A DNA stretch of 64,000 nucleotides from Mesorhizobium waimense (GCF_003601975.1 NZ_QZWZ01000021.1:1-64000), one strand, 5' to 3'. Shown: positions 7,157-16,469, counted from the stretch's first letter. A program made the numbers and translations. Notes: generated by a model not told the origin, from the sequence alone.

Positions 7157-8425
7157 ATGCGCACCATACTGACCTGCGCCGTGCTCGCGCTTGCCCTGGG
7201 CTCCGGCCCGGCCATGGCGCAATCCGGCGAAATCACGATCTGGAGCTGGAACATCGCGGCTTCGTCGCTGAAGGCCACCGTCGCCGGGTTCAACAAGCAA
7301 TTCCCCGATATCAAGGTGACCGTCGAGGACCTCGGCAACCAGCCGACCTATGATAAATCGATTGCCGGCTGCGCCGCCGGCGGCGTCGGCCTGCCGGATA
7401 TCGTCTCGGTCGAGAATGGCGAGGCCGAGAACTACTGGAGCCAGTTCCCCGACTGCTTCGTCGACCTCCACACGCTCGGCTACACCGCCGAGGACCAGAA
7501 AAAATTCCCCGACTTCAAGCGCACCGAGCTCGAAGTCGGCGACAAGGCCTATGCGATGCCTTGGGATTCCGGCCCGGTCGCCGCCTTCTACCGCCGCGAC
7601 TTCTATGAAAAGGCCGGCGTCGATCCTGCCTCGATCAAGACCTGGGACGATTTCATCGCCGCCGGCAAGAAGATCCAGGCCGCCAATCCGGGCGTGACCA
7701 TGACCAACGCCGATTTCAACGGCGACACCGAATTCTTCCGCATGATCGCCAACGAACAGGGCTGCGCCTATTTCGCCGCCGACGGGCAGTCGATCACGGT
7801 CAACCAGCCCAAATGCGTCGATACGCTGGCCAAGATCAAGGACATGAAGGACGCCGGCATCATGGCGTCGGCTGACTGGGGCACCAAGATCACCAACAAC
7901 ACCGCCGGCACCGTCGCCACCCAGGTCTATGGCGGCTGGTACGAAGGCACAATCCGCACCGAATCGGCTGGCGAAAACGGCAAATGGGGCGTCTATCTGA
8001 TGCCGGGCCTGACCGCCGACGGCCCGCGCGCCGCAAATCTCGGCGGCTCCTCTTTAGCCATCACCTCGGCCAGCAAGAACAAGGAAGCCGCCTACGCCTA
8101 TCTGAAATACACGCTGGCGACCAATGAGGGCCAGATCACCATGCTGAAGGATTTCGGCCTGGTGCCGTCGCTGATCTCGGCGCTCGACGACCCCTATGTT
8201 TCGCAAGGCCTGCCCTACTGGGGCGGTCAGGCGGTGTGGAAGGACATCCTCGCCACTCTGCCCAAGGTCGTGCCGAGCCGCGGCACGCCGTTCCAGAGCG
8301 ACGCCGAGATCATCATGCGCGCCGTGCAGACCAAATATCTGGCCGGCGGCTATCCGGACGCCAAGGCGGCGCTCGACGATGCCGCGAACCAGATCGCTTC
8401 GGCAACCGGCCTGCCGATCAAGTAA
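7157..8425 (+). CDS. Sugar ABC transporter substrate-binding protein (CUT1)
   Basis: GGGAGG lies 6 bases before the ATG. The 422 residues begin with a Sec signal peptide (cleavage after AMAQS, about 21). The mature protein starts EITIWSWNIAASSLKATVAG and has the family-1 extracellular solute-binding fold (PDIVSVENGEAENYW, YAMPWDSGPVAAFYRRDFYE, GGSSLAITSASKNKEAAYAY). It is the periplasmic receptor of a CUT1 importer, with an oligosaccharide, disaccharide or sugar-alcohol substrate. The sequence alone does not say which. It heads the operon and is followed by a stable hairpin, typical after binding-protein genes. Confidence 0.92.
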   Translation: MRTILTCAVLALALGSGPAMAQSGEITIWSWNIAASSLKATVAGFNKQFPDIKVTVEDLGNQPTYDKSIAGCAAGGVGLPDIVSVENGEAENYWSQFPDCFVDLHTLGYTAEDQKKFPDFKRTELEVGDKAYAMPWDSGPVAAFYRRDFYEKAGVDPASIKTWDDFIAAGKKIQAANPGVTMTNADFNGDTEFFRMIANEQGCAYFAADGQSITVNQPKCVDTLAKIKDMKDAGIMASADWGTKITNNTAGTVATQVYGGWYEGTIRTESAGENGKWGVYLMPGLTADGPRAANLGGSSLAITSASKNKEAAYAYLKYTLATNEGQITMLKDFGLVPSLISALDDPYVSQGLPYWGGQAVWKDILATLPKVVPSRGTPFQSDAEIIMRAVQTKYLAGGYPDAKAALDDAANQIASATGLPIK

Positions 8426-8435
8426 GCGATCAGCT

Positions 8436-8469
8436 CCCCTTCTCCCCGTCACCATACGGGGAGAAGGGG
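8436..8469 (+). repeat. Perfect intergenic hairpin between binding-protein and permease genes
   Basis: CCCCTTCTCCCCGT and ACGGGGAGAAGGGG form a perfect 14-bp stem with a 6-base loop, 11 bases after the binding-protein stop. There is no T-run, so it is unlikely to end transcription completely. By analogy with malE-malF it may stabilise the upstream message and lower permease expression. Confidence 0.75.
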
Positions 8470-8587
8470 CAGGCAGGCGGATGAGGGGCGGCGCTGACAT
8501 AGACAATTGACGCTGCCGCTAAACGTCCGGAGGCTGAGCAACAACACGCCACCCAGCAGGCGTAAGGCGAAAGAATGGGAGGAAACG

Positions 8588-9448
8588 ATGCGCTATCAGA
8601 ACGCCACGGCCTATCGTTTCCTGGCGCCCTATCTGCTGATCTTCTCGGTCTTCTGGGTGTGGCCGATCATCAGCTCGTTCCTGATTTCCTTCCAGGCGAC
8701 CCGCACCGTGCCGTGGCGCTGGGCCCCGACCTTCAACTGGGGCCGGCTGATCGGCGACCCGGCCTTCTTCAATGCGCTGAAGAACACGCTGCTCATCCTC
8801 GTCATCCAGGTGCCGGTGATGATCTCGCTGGCGATCGTGATGGCGGTGCTACTGAATTCGCCGCTGCTCAAGGCGCGCGGCCTCTACCGCTTTGCCTTCT
8901 TCGCCCCGGTCGTGGTCGGCGAGGTCGCGTACTCGGCGGTGTTCCGGCTGATGTTCAACCTCAATTTCGGCATCATCAACAAACTGCTGAACAGCGTCGG
9001 CCTGCCCAGCATCGACTGGTTTTCCAACGTCACGCCGGCGATGGCGCTGATCATGATCGCGGTGACCTGGCGCTGGGCCGGCTACAACGCCATCATCCTG
9101 CTGGCCGGCCTGCAATCGATCCCGGATGACGTCTATGAAGCAGCGACGCTGGATCGCGTCAGCAAGGTCAAGCAGTTCTTCTACATCACCCTGCCGCTCT
9201 TGAAGCCGATCATCGTCTTCTGCGCCGTGCTGTCGATCATCGGCACCATGCAATTGTTCACCGAGCCGTTCCTGATCACCGAGCGCGGCGGACCGGGCGG
9301 CGGCACCGAGACGCTCGGCCTACTGCTTTACCGCCAGGGCTTCCGCTCGCTGAATTTCGGCTATGCCTCGGCCGTTGCCTACACCATGGCCGGGCTGGCG
9401 ATCGCCATTACGCTGGTGCAGCTCTGGCTGACGAAGGAGCCGAAATGA
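8588..9448 (+). CDS. Sugar ABC transporter permease (MalF type)
   Basis: The start at 8588 (MRYQNATAYRFL) has GGGAGGAAACG directly upstream; the open frame from 8507 has no such site. The 286 residues have six predicted membrane helices. The EAA loop motif is visible: YEAATLDRVSKVKQFFYITL, then PLLKPIIVF. It is an inner-membrane subunit that pairs with the next gene product. The stop overlaps the next start (ATGA), giving translational coupling. Confidence 0.92.
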   Translation: MRYQNATAYRFLAPYLLIFSVFWVWPIISSFLISFQATRTVPWRWAPTFNWGRLIGDPAFFNALKNTLLILVIQVPVMISLAIVMAVLLNSPLLKARGLYRFAFFAPVVVGEVAYSAVFRLMFNLNFGIINKLLNSVGLPSIDWFSNVTPAMALIMIAVTWRWAGYNAIILLAGLQSIPDDVYEAATLDRVSKVKQFFYITLPLLKPIIVFCAVLSIIGTMQLFTEPFLITERGGPGGGTETLGLLLYRQGFRSLNFGYASAVAYTMAGLAIAITLVQLWLTKEPK

Positions 9449-10281
9449 GCTCACGTTCGCAAGCAAGGCTCGGCCGCAGCATCGCGCTGCATCTCTTCCT
9501 GACGCCGCTGGCGCTGATCTGGCTGTTTCCGCTGTGGATGATGGTGGTGTTTTCGACCATGCCCGACAACGGCATCTTCAGCCCCGGCATCGAGCTTCTG
9601 CCGCACGACAATTTCGTCGAAAATTTCAACAACCTGCAGCGCGACACCAATTTCGTCGGCGCCATCGGGATCTCCGTCTCGGTGGCGGTGACCTACACTT
9701 TCCTCTCTGTGCTGCTGACGTCGATGGCCGGCTGGGCACTTGCCCGCTACCAGTTCGTCGGCAAGGGCGTGGTGGTCGCCATCATCCTTGGCACCATCAC
9801 CCTGCCCTATGCCGTGGTGCTGATCCCGCAGTTCATCATGGTGGCGCGCGATTTCCAGCTTGCCAACACCTGGGTGGCGCTGATCGTGCCGCCGCTGTTC
9901 AATTCGCTCGGCGTACTGTTCATGCGGCAGAGTTTTTCGATGATGCCGGGCGATCTGTTCGACGCGGCCAGAGTCGAAGGCGTCAAGGAATGGCGCATCT
10001 TCCTGTTCGTCGCTCTGCCGCTGGCGCGGCCGATGCTGGCGGCGCTCGCCATCATCCTCTTCCTTGCCTCCTGGAACAATTATCTCTGGCCGCTTTTGAT
10101 CAACAGCCAGCCCGGCGCGATGACCGCGCCGGTCGCGCTCGGCACGCTGATCGGCCTGACCAAAGTGTCATGGGGCGGCATCATGGCGGGCGCCGTCATG
10201 CTGACGGTGCCTATGCTCGTCGTCTTCGTGCTGCTGCAGCGCCATTTCATCGCCGGCATAGCTGCCGGCGCCATCAAATAG
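9445..10281 (+). CDS. Sugar ABC transporter permease (MalG type)
   Basis: The 278 residues have six predicted membrane spans and an EAA loop (FDAARVEGVKEWRIFLFVAL), the site that contacts the ATPase. The N-terminal helix is followed by a large periplasmic loop, as in MalG. It overlaps the MalF-type gene by 4 bases and is followed by the ATPase gene after 11 bases. Confidence 0.92.
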   Translation: MSSRSQARLGRSIALHLFLTPLALIWLFPLWMMVVFSTMPDNGIFSPGIELLPHDNFVENFNNLQRDTNFVGAIGISVSVAVTYTFLSVLLTSMAGWALARYQFVGKGVVVAIILGTITLPYAVVLIPQFIMVARDFQLANTWVALIVPPLFNSLGVLFMRQSFSMMPGDLFDAARVEGVKEWRIFLFVALPLARPMLAALAIILFLASWNNYLWPLLINSQPGAMTAPVALGTLIGLTKVSWGGIMAGAVMLTVPMLVVFVLLQRHFIAGIAAGAIK

Positions 10282-10292
10282 GATAGGACGAG

Positions 10293-11378
10293 ATGGCCGC
10301 CGTCACGCTCAGCAATGTCGTCAAGCGCTTCGGCGTCTACGAGATCATTCATGGCGCCAACATCGACATCGCCGATGGCGAGTTCGTCGTCTTCGTCGGC
10401 CCTTCCGGCTGCGGCAAGTCCACGCTGCTTCGGATGGTCGCCGGGCTGGAGGACATCAGCGGCGGCGAGATCGCCATCGGCGGCAAGGTGATGAACGACG
10501 TCGAGGCGGCCGAGCGCGGCATCGCCATGGTTTTCCAGTCCTACGCGCTCTATCCGCACATGACGGTCGAGCAGAATCTGAGCTTCGGCCTCAGGATGAA
10601 CGGCAACCCGAAGGCCGACACCGAGCGTCGGGTGAAACGCGCCGCCGAGATCCTCTGCATCGACGAACTGATGCAGCGGCGGCCGAAACAATTGTCTGGC
10701 GGCCAGCGCCAGCGCGTCGCCATCGGCCGCGCCATCGTGCGCGAACCGCAGGTGTTCCTGTTCGACGAACCGCTGAGCAATCTCGACGCCGAACTCAGGG
10801 TGCAGATGCGGGTCGAGATCTCCAGGCTGCACAAGGAGCTCGGCGTCACCATGATCTATGTGACGCACGACCAGACCGAAGCGATGACGCTGGCCGACCG
10901 GATCGTCGTGCTCAAGGCCGGCAATGTCGAGCAGATCGGCGCACCGCTCGACCTCTATGACGACCCGGCCAACCGCTTCGTCGCCGGCTTCATAGGCTCG
11001 CCGAAGATGAATTTCTTGGCCGCGAAGGTGGTTGAGACCGGCGATGGCGCGGCAACGATCGAGCTCGTGAACCATGCCGGCGCGCGGTTCAAAAAACCGC
11101 TTCAGACCACACCGCCCGCGGTCGGCGCCGATGTCGTGCTTGGCGTCCGGCCGGAGCATTTCTTCGATGCCGGTCAAGGCGACTGCGACATCTCGGTCAA
11201 GGCCGATGTCGCCGAGCATCTGGGATCGGTGAGCTATGTATACGCCGATGCCGGCGACACAGAACTGATCATCGAGCGCGAGGCATCGCGGCATCGCGCG
11301 AGCGGTGACCATCTGGTGGTGTCGATCAAGGCCGGCAAGGCGCTGCTCTTCGACACCAAGGGCGCACGCATTCGCTAA
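10293..11378 (+). CDS. Sugar ABC transporter ATP-binding protein (UgpC/MsmK type)
   Basis: The 361-residue ATPase has Walker A (GPSGCGKSTL, about 36-45), Q-loop (MVFQSYALYPHMTV), signature LSGGQRQRVAIGRA, Walker B (VFLFDEPLSNLDA) and H-loop (VTHDQTEAM). The C-terminal ~120 residues form the TOBE/OB regulatory domain typical of carbohydrate importers (LGVRPEHF). It is the motor of the CUT1 transporter and lies 11 bases after the second permease. Confidence 0.93.
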   Translation: MAAVTLSNVVKRFGVYEIIHGANIDIADGEFVVFVGPSGCGKSTLLRMVAGLEDISGGEIAIGGKVMNDVEAAERGIAMVFQSYALYPHMTVEQNLSFGLRMNGNPKADTERRVKRAAEILCIDELMQRRPKQLSGGQRQRVAIGRAIVREPQVFLFDEPLSNLDAELRVQMRVEISRLHKELGVTMIYVTHDQTEAMTLADRIVVLKAGNVEQIGAPLDLYDDPANRFVAGFIGSPKMNFLAAKVVETGDGAATIELVNHAGARFKKPLQTTPPAVGADVVLGVRPEHFFDAGQGDCDISVKADVAEHLGSVSYVYADAGDTELIIEREASRHRASGDHLVVSIKAGKALLFDTKGARIR

Positions 11379-11436
11379 GCGCCAGAACTTTCTTTGCCGG
11401 ACCCGACGCGTCGAGGCGGCCCCAAGGAGATTTGAA

Positions 11437-13482
11437 ATGAGTTCCGAAGCTAGAAAAATTCGCTGGGGCATTCTTGGGCCCGGCAGCATCGCCAAATCCT
11501 TTGCCGGCGGCGTGGCCCAGTCGCGCACCGGTACGCTTGTGGCACTCGGCGCCCGCAATCCAGGCAAGTCAGGCCTTGCCGAGACCTTCCCCGGCGCTCG
11601 CATCCTCGAAGGCTATGACGCGCTGCTCAACGACGCGGAAGTCGACGCCATCTACATTTCGATACCGCATCCCGGCCATGCCGAGTGGGCGATCAAGGCG
11701 GCCGAAGCCGGCAAACATGTGCTGTGCGAAAAGCCGCTTGGGCTGACCGCCTTCGAGGCCGACGCGATGATCCATGCGGCGCGCAAGGCCGGCACGTTCC
11801 TCGGCGAAGCCTTCATGTACCGGCTGCATCCGCAGACGCTGAATCTGGTGGAATTGATCAAGTCTGGCGCGATCGGCGACGTCCGCATGATCAAGTCGAG
11901 CTTCGGTTTCGCCATGCCGGGCTTCATGCCGGAGCATCGGCTCTATGCCAACGACCTCGCCGGCGGCGGCATTCTGGATGTCGGCGGCTATCCGGCCTCC
12001 ATGGCAAGGTTGATTGCCGGCGCGGCATCCGGAAAACCCTTCGCCGAACCCGACAAGGTGACGGGCGCCGCCCACCTCGGCCAATCCGGTGTCGATGAAT
12101 GGGCCTCGGCGCTGCTTCATTTCCCCGGCGGCATCGTCGCCGAGATCTCCTGCAGCATCTCGCTGACGCAGGACAATGTGCTGCGCATCTTCGGCACCAA
12201 AGGTCACATCGAGGTGCCGGATTTCTGGTTCGCCGGTGGCAACCGCGACGTCGGGCCGGGCAGGATCGACCTGATCCGGGCCGACGGGACCCGCGAGACC
12301 ATCAGCGTCAACGAAACCCGCCATGTCTACTCCTTCGAGGTCGATGGCGCCGGCGACGCTATCCTTGCCGGGAACCAGGAATTCGCCTGGCCGGGCATGG
12401 GCTGGGCCGACAGCCTCGGCACGCTGCGCGTGCTCGACAAATGGCGCGCGGCCGTCGGTCTCGAATACGAGATCGAGAAACCGGCAAGACGCATCAACAC
12501 GATATCGGGCCGGCCGCTCAGCACCGATGGCACCAGCATCCCGAAGCGCCGGATTCCCGGTCTGCCGCGACCCGCCTCGCGCCTAGCGCTCGGCTTCGAG
12601 GATTTCCGTACGTTTTCCTCGGGTTCAATCCTGCTCGATGCCTTCTTCGAGGCCGGCGGCAATCTGTTCGACACCGGCTATGTCTATGGCGGCGGCTACA
12701 CCGAGGCGCTGCTCGGCCAGTGGCTGAGGAACCGCGGCGTGCGCGAACAGTCGGTCGTCATCGGCAAGGGCGCGCATTCCCCGCTTTGCTATCCCGATGT
12801 CATCGGCAAGCAGCTCGCCCAGACGCTGGACCGGCTGCAGACCGACCATGTCGACATCTATTTCATGCACCGCGACAATCCGGACGTGCCGGTCGGCGAA
12901 TTCGTCGACGCCATGGACGCGGAGGTCAAGGCCGGCCGCATCCGCGGCCCGTTCGGCGGCTCGAACTGGACGATGGCGCGCATGGACGAGGCGATTGCCT
13001 ATGCCGAAAAGACCGGCAAGCAGAAGCCCGGCGCGCTCTCCAACAATTTCTCGCTGGCCGAGATGCTGGAGCCGATCTGGGCCGGTTGCGTCACCTCCTC
13101 GACAGACCAGTGGAAGGCCTGGCTGACCGCGCGGCAGATGCCGAACTTCGCCTGGTCGAGCCAGGGCCGCGGCTTCTTCACCGACCGCGCCGGCCGCGAC
13201 AAGCGCGACAATGAGGAACTGATGCGGGTCTGGTACTCGGACAGGAATTTCGGCCGTCGCGACCGGGCGATCGAGCTGGCGAACCGGCTGGGCAAAAGCC
13301 CGATCCATGTCGCGCTGGCCTATGTGCTCGCACAGCCCTTCCCGTCAGTCCCGCTGATCGGCCCGCGCACGCTGGATGAGCTGGAAGACAGCCTGCAGGC
13401 GCTTGATATTGCGCTTTCGCCGGATGATTTGGAGTGGTTGGACAGCGGTGCGCAGCAACGCAAGGCGCGCGGCGCTGGTTGA
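11437..13482 (+). CDS. Fused Gfo/Idh/MocA oxidoreductase and aldo/keto reductase
   Basis: The start at 11437 follows AAGGAG; the longer open frame overlaps the ATPase gene out of frame. The 681 residues comprise two enzymes. Residues 1 to about 345 are Gfo/Idh/MocA: Rossmann GILGPGSIAK (11-20) and the EKP motif (98-100). A linker of about 40 residues leads to an aldo/keto reductase (about 385-680) with its catalytic tetrad intact: D412, Y417, K444 and H478. It is the last gene of the sugar ABC operon, so the two NAD(P)-dependent activities probably act in succession on the imported sugar. That is inference, and the substrate is unknown. An in-frame fusion of two normally separate enzymes is unusual. 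Confidence 0.88.
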   Translation: MSSEARKIRWGILGPGSIAKSFAGGVAQSRTGTLVALGARNPGKSGLAETFPGARILEGYDALLNDAEVDAIYISIPHPGHAEWAIKAAEAGKHVLCEKPLGLTAFEADAMIHAARKAGTFLGEAFMYRLHPQTLNLVELIKSGAIGDVRMIKSSFGFAMPGFMPEHRLYANDLAGGGILDVGGYPASMARLIAGAASGKPFAEPDKVTGAAHLGQSGVDEWASALLHFPGGIVAEISCSISLTQDNVLRIFGTKGHIEVPDFWFAGGNRDVGPGRIDLIRADGTRETISVNETRHVYSFEVDGAGDAILAGNQEFAWPGMGWADSLGTLRVLDKWRAAVGLEYEIEKPARRINTISGRPLSTDGTSIPKRRIPGLPRPASRLALGFEDFRTFSSGSILLDAFFEAGGNLFDTGYVYGGGYTEALLGQWLRNRGVREQSVVIGKGAHSPLCYPDVIGKQLAQTLDRLQTDHVDIYFMHRDNPDVPVGEFVDAMDAEVKAGRIRGPFGGSNWTMARMDEAIAYAEKTGKQKPGALSNNFSLAEMLEPIWAGCVTSSTDQWKAWLTARQMPNFAWSSQGRGFFTDRAGRDKRDNEELMRVWYSDRNFGRRDRAIELANRLGKSPIHVALAYVLAQPFPSVPLIGPRTLDELEDSLQALDIALSPDDLEWLDSGAQQRKARGAG

Positions 13483-13534
13483 TTTCCTTCTTCGCCGCAG
13501 ATTCGCGAAAGCCGAAGTGAAGGCCGATATGCCT

Positions 13535-13710
13535 AGCAAAGCAGAGGGGGTGCTGTCCCGCCGGCCTCTCGGTTGGTGATCACTCGTTGAGATAGGTTCG
13601 TGCGTGAAAGCCAGCCAAGGTTAGCGATCGTTCCCACCCCCCTCTGGCCTGCCGGCCATCCCCCCGCAAGGCGGAGATCGGTAGCTCGGCTGTCCCCGCC
13701 AATCTCGAGC
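13535..13710. repeat. Intergenic CTCCCCC-type palindromic repeat (degenerate copies)
   Basis: Two diverged, inverted copies of a palindrome family seen elsewhere in the window: GCAGAGGGGGTGCTGTCCCG around 13542-13561, and CTCTGGCCTGCCGGCCATCC followed by the CCCCGC...GGCGGAG palindrome around 13640-13690. They fill the gap between two convergent genes. Confidence 0.5.
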
Positions 13711-13720
13711 AGGGGCCAAA

Positions 13721-14170
13721 CTAGCGATCGATCCTTGTCGACAAAATAATCGACGACGACGTCCGCTCCACCCCGTCCATGGCGCCGATCTGGTCGAGCA
13801 GCGAATCCAGGTCCCTGATCGACGGCGCGTCGACGATGACGATCATGTCGAAATTGCCGCTCACCGAATGCAGCGTCCTGACCGGCGGCAAGGCCTGCAG
13901 GCTGCGCACCACCTTGTCGGCAAGCTTGGGCGTCACGGTGAGCAGCACATGCGCCCGCACCAGCCCTTGCTCGTAGTCCGGCGAAAGCCGCACACCATAG
14001 CCGGCGATGATGCCGCGCTGCTCCAGCCGCTCGATGCGGCTCTGCACGGTCGTACGCGACACACCGAGCTGGCGCGCCAGTTCGGCGGTCGAGGCGCGAG
14101 CGTTGGTACGCAGCAGGGAAAGCAGAGCCTGTTCGGCATCACTGATCATTTCGACGAACCTTGTCGGCAT
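13721..14170 (-). CDS. Lrp/AsnC family transcriptional regulator
   Basis: About 149 residues from ATG 14170 (an internal ATG at 14149, MISDAEQALL, is an equally good start). The N-terminal helix-turn-helix (TNARASTAELARQLGVSRTT) is followed by a RAM effector-binding domain (VRTLHSVSGNFDMIVIVDAP). Lrp/AsnC proteins bind amino acids and regulate amino acid metabolism. It is divergent from the saccharopine-dehydrogenase-family gene across about 100 bases, so it likely regulates that gene, perhaps with lysine or a related amino acid as effector. Confidence 0.9.
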   Translation of the reverse strand: MPTRFVEMISDAEQALLSLLRTNARASTAELARQLGVSRTTVQSRIERLEQRGIIAGYGVRLSPDYEQGLVRAHVLLTVTPKLADKVVRSLQALPPVRTLHSVSGNFDMIVIVDAPSIRDLDSLLDQIGAMDGVERTSSSIILSTRIDR

Positions 14171-14274
14171 ATTGCGCAAGTAGCCATTTCATTCCGAACA
14201 ATTCCACGCTTCCTTTCGACAGGCAAGCTGCGATTCTACCCCTCGCTATTAACTTTCGGGCGAGGGAACCGGTC

Positions 14275-15378
14275 ATGAAGAAAATTGTTGTCGTCGGCGC
14301 CGGGAAGATCGGCTCGACCATTGCCGAAATGCTCGCCGCGACCGGCGACTATCATGTCACCCTCGTCGACCGCGCGGCGGCGCAGTTTGCCACGGCCGAA
14401 CTGCCGGCCACGGTTGCGACGCTGGAGCTCGACATCGCCGCCCCCGGCGCCCTCGAAGCAGCACTGGACGGCGCCTTCGCGGTACTTAGTGCAGCACCCT
14501 TCCATCTGACCACCCGCATCGCCGAGGCCGCGGCAACCGTCGGCGTGCACTATCTCGACCTCACCGAGGATGTTGTCAGCACCCGGAGGGTCAAGGAACT
14601 GGCTCGCTCCGGCAAGAGCGCCTTCATCCCGCAATGCGGCCTGGCGCCGGGCTTCATCTCGATCGTCGCCAATGATCTCGCCAGCCGTTTCGACACGCTG
14701 GAGAGCGTGCGCATGCGCGTCGGCGCCCTGCCGCAATACCCGTCGAACGCGCTGAACTACAATTTGACCTGGAGCACCGACGGCGTCATCAACGAATATT
14801 GCGAGCCCTGCGAGGCCATCGTCGAGGGCGAGCTGATCGAAGTGCCGCCGCTGGAAGAGCGCGAGGAATTCTCGCTCGATGGCGTCACCTACGAGGCGTT
14901 CAACACTTCAGGCGGGCTGGGCACTTTGGCCGAAACGCTGAAGGGCAAGGTGCGCACGCTGAACTACCGCACCATCCGCTATCCCGGCCACGCCGCGATC
15001 ATGAAGGCGCTGCTCAACGACCTCGGCCTGCGCCACCGCCGCGACGTGCTGAAGGACATCTTTGAAAGCGCCCTGCCGTCGACGCTGCAGGACGTGGTCA
15101 TCGTCTTCGTCACCGTCAGCGGGCTCAGGAACGGCCGCCTGTTGCAGGAGACCTATGCCAACAAGATCTACAGCCAACGCGTCGGCCAGGTGGTGCGCAG
15201 CGCCATCCAGATCACCACGGCCTCCGGCATCTGCGCCGTGCTCGACATGCTGGCCGACGGCAGCCTGCCGGCGACAGGCTTCGTCAAGCAGGAGGACATC
15301 GCCCTCGACGCCTTCCTCGCCAACCGCTTCGGCCGCGCCTATGCGCAGCACGAGATGGTTAGCCGGCTGGCGAGCTGA
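14275..15378 (+). CDS. Saccharopine dehydrogenase family protein
   Basis: The start is ATG 14275 (MKKIVVVGAGKIGSTIAEML), immediately at the Rossmann fold; the frame upstream is open but has no protein-like sequence. The 367 residues have NAD(P)-binding GAGKIG and the family motif (QCGLAPGFISIVANDLA). The C-terminal domain is typical of bacterial saccharopine dehydrogenase/reductase. The predicted role is lysine catabolism or another amine-forming reductase step. The divergent Lrp gene supports amino acid metabolism. The exact substrate cannot be read from sequence. Confidence 0.8.
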   Translation: MKKIVVVGAGKIGSTIAEMLAATGDYHVTLVDRAAAQFATAELPATVATLELDIAAPGALEAALDGAFAVLSAAPFHLTTRIAEAAATVGVHYLDLTEDVVSTRRVKELARSGKSAFIPQCGLAPGFISIVANDLASRFDTLESVRMRVGALPQYPSNALNYNLTWSTDGVINEYCEPCEAIVEGELIEVPPLEEREEFSLDGVTYEAFNTSGGLGTLAETLKGKVRTLNYRTIRYPGHAAIMKALLNDLGLRHRRDVLKDIFESALPSTLQDVVIVFVTVSGLRNGRLLQETYANKIYSQRVGQVVRSAIQITTASGICAVLDMLADGSLPATGFVKQEDIALDAFLANRFGRAYAQHEMVSRLAS

Positions 15379-15408
15379 TATATTTATCGCCCCTGAAGCC
15401 CCGCGCTT

Positions 15409-15569
15409 TCGCATCCTGGGGCGAAGCAAGGAGCGAAGCGACGCGGCGCAGACCCTAGGATCCATGCCGTTACATTGAAGCGTTGCCCCAGTGCAGCATC
15501 CTCTCCGCCGCATTCGTCGGCGAAGATCACGGCATGGATCCTCGGGTCATGCCCGAGGATGACGAAGGG
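15409..15569. repeat. Mosaic intergenic repeat, family A (two inverted halves)
   Basis: It contains GGAGCGAAGCGACG and GGATCCATGCCGTTAC (forward) and then CACGGCATGGATCC ... CCCGAGGATGACGAAGG (reverse), joined by about 55 bases containing GTGCAGCATCC. The same blocks recur at least ten times between genes in this window. Confidence 0.75.
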
Positions 15570-15602
15570 ATGGCGGTATCGCGGGTATCGCGCCCGATAC
15601 CC

Positions 15603-16469
15603 TCACTTGCGCAGGATCATGGGACGACCCAAGAGAAACCGGATAAAGTTTCCCGCGGTTCGCGAGGCCTTGGCTGAAGTGTAAGACAGTTGCGGCGGCC
15701 TCTCCTTTCGCAGGGGCTCCCGCCTTTCGATCTCGATGCCAGGTCGACCCACGGTGAAGGACGGCTCCGCGACCGGCTTGCCCCTGAGCACATTGGCGGC
15801 ATTGTTGTCATGAATGACGATGCACCATTGCGCGTCCTTCGAGGCCGCCACGACGGTGTTGAAGCGCGTCGCCATCTTGGCATGGTGGTCGCTATAGACA
15901 CCTTTCATTTCGGCTGATCGCTTCTCGACCAGGGTGCCGAACGCCGACGTGACATACTCGTGGTGCGTATAGCGGCCGGTCGCCGTGTCGAAATTCTGGC
16001 CGTCCGGAAAGGCGATATATAGCGGCTGCTGGCTCACCGCGCCTTTTTCGATCTCCCGGCGCGCATAATAGTCGATCCGCTCCATGAAGCCCGGCGCCAG
16101 CGCGTCATCGCTGTCGAGCCGCGTCAGTGAAACGAACTCGGCATCCGTGTCGCCCTGGACGAACGCGTTGAAGCAAAGACTGTAGGTCTCATGCGCTTCG
16201 ACGAGAACCGGCCTGACGTCGATACCGGCCACGCAATTGCAGACAGTCCGAACATAGTTCTCGTGCGTGTCGGCATCGAAGGCGATCAGGACGGTAAAGT
16301 CCTTCAGCGACTGGGCTTCGAGAGACGGCGCGCAATATCCATCAAACAACGCCAGCCGCTCGACCAGCCATACGGGATCGAGATTGGCGCGGCCCTCTCC
16401 GTTCCACTGGCTCGGTTTGAAACCGGTGGGGGCGTTGTAGCGAATCGCAATGTATTTCTTCAGTTCCAT
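15603..16469 (-). CDS. Putative rhamnosyl/glycosyltransferase family protein
   Basis: The start is placed at ATG 16469 (MELKKYIAIRYN). The 288 residues contain WLVERLALFDGYCAPSLEAQ, then FTVLIAFDADTHENY and SLTRLDSDDALAPGFMERID. The LDSDD stretch looks like the DxD nucleotide-sugar site of GT-A transferases. The overall layout fits the 'putative rhamnosyl transferase' family found in rhizobia (family knowledge). It would transfer a sugar to a surface polysaccharide or similar acceptor. It is isolated, between repeat DNA and the lpdA end, so context gives no substrate. Confidence 0.6.
   Translation of the reverse strand: MELKKYIAIRYNAPTGFKPSQWNGEGRANLDPVWLVERLALFDGYCAPSLEAQSLKDFTVLIAFDADTHENYVRTVCNCVAGIDVRPVLVEAHETYSLCFNAFVQGDTDAEFVSLTRLDSDDALAPGFMERIDYYARREIEKGAVSQQPLYIAFPDGQNFDTATGRYTHHEYVTSAFGTLVEKRSAEMKGVYSDHHAKMATRFNTVVAASKDAQWCIVIHDNNAANVLRGKPVAEPSFTVGRPGIEIERREPLRKERPPQLSYTSAKASRTAGNFIRFLLGRPMILRK

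Noticed and set aside
5473..7353. A 626-codon open frame on the plus strand
   Set aside because: It is antisense to the dioxygenase and AraC genes, has no family-like sequence, and exists because GC-rich codon bias removes stops from the opposite strand.
10080..11603. A 507-codon open frame on the minus strand
   Set aside because: It is the mirror of the ABC ATPase gene, rich in His/Asp/Arg with no motif. The ATPase on the other strand has all its signatures.
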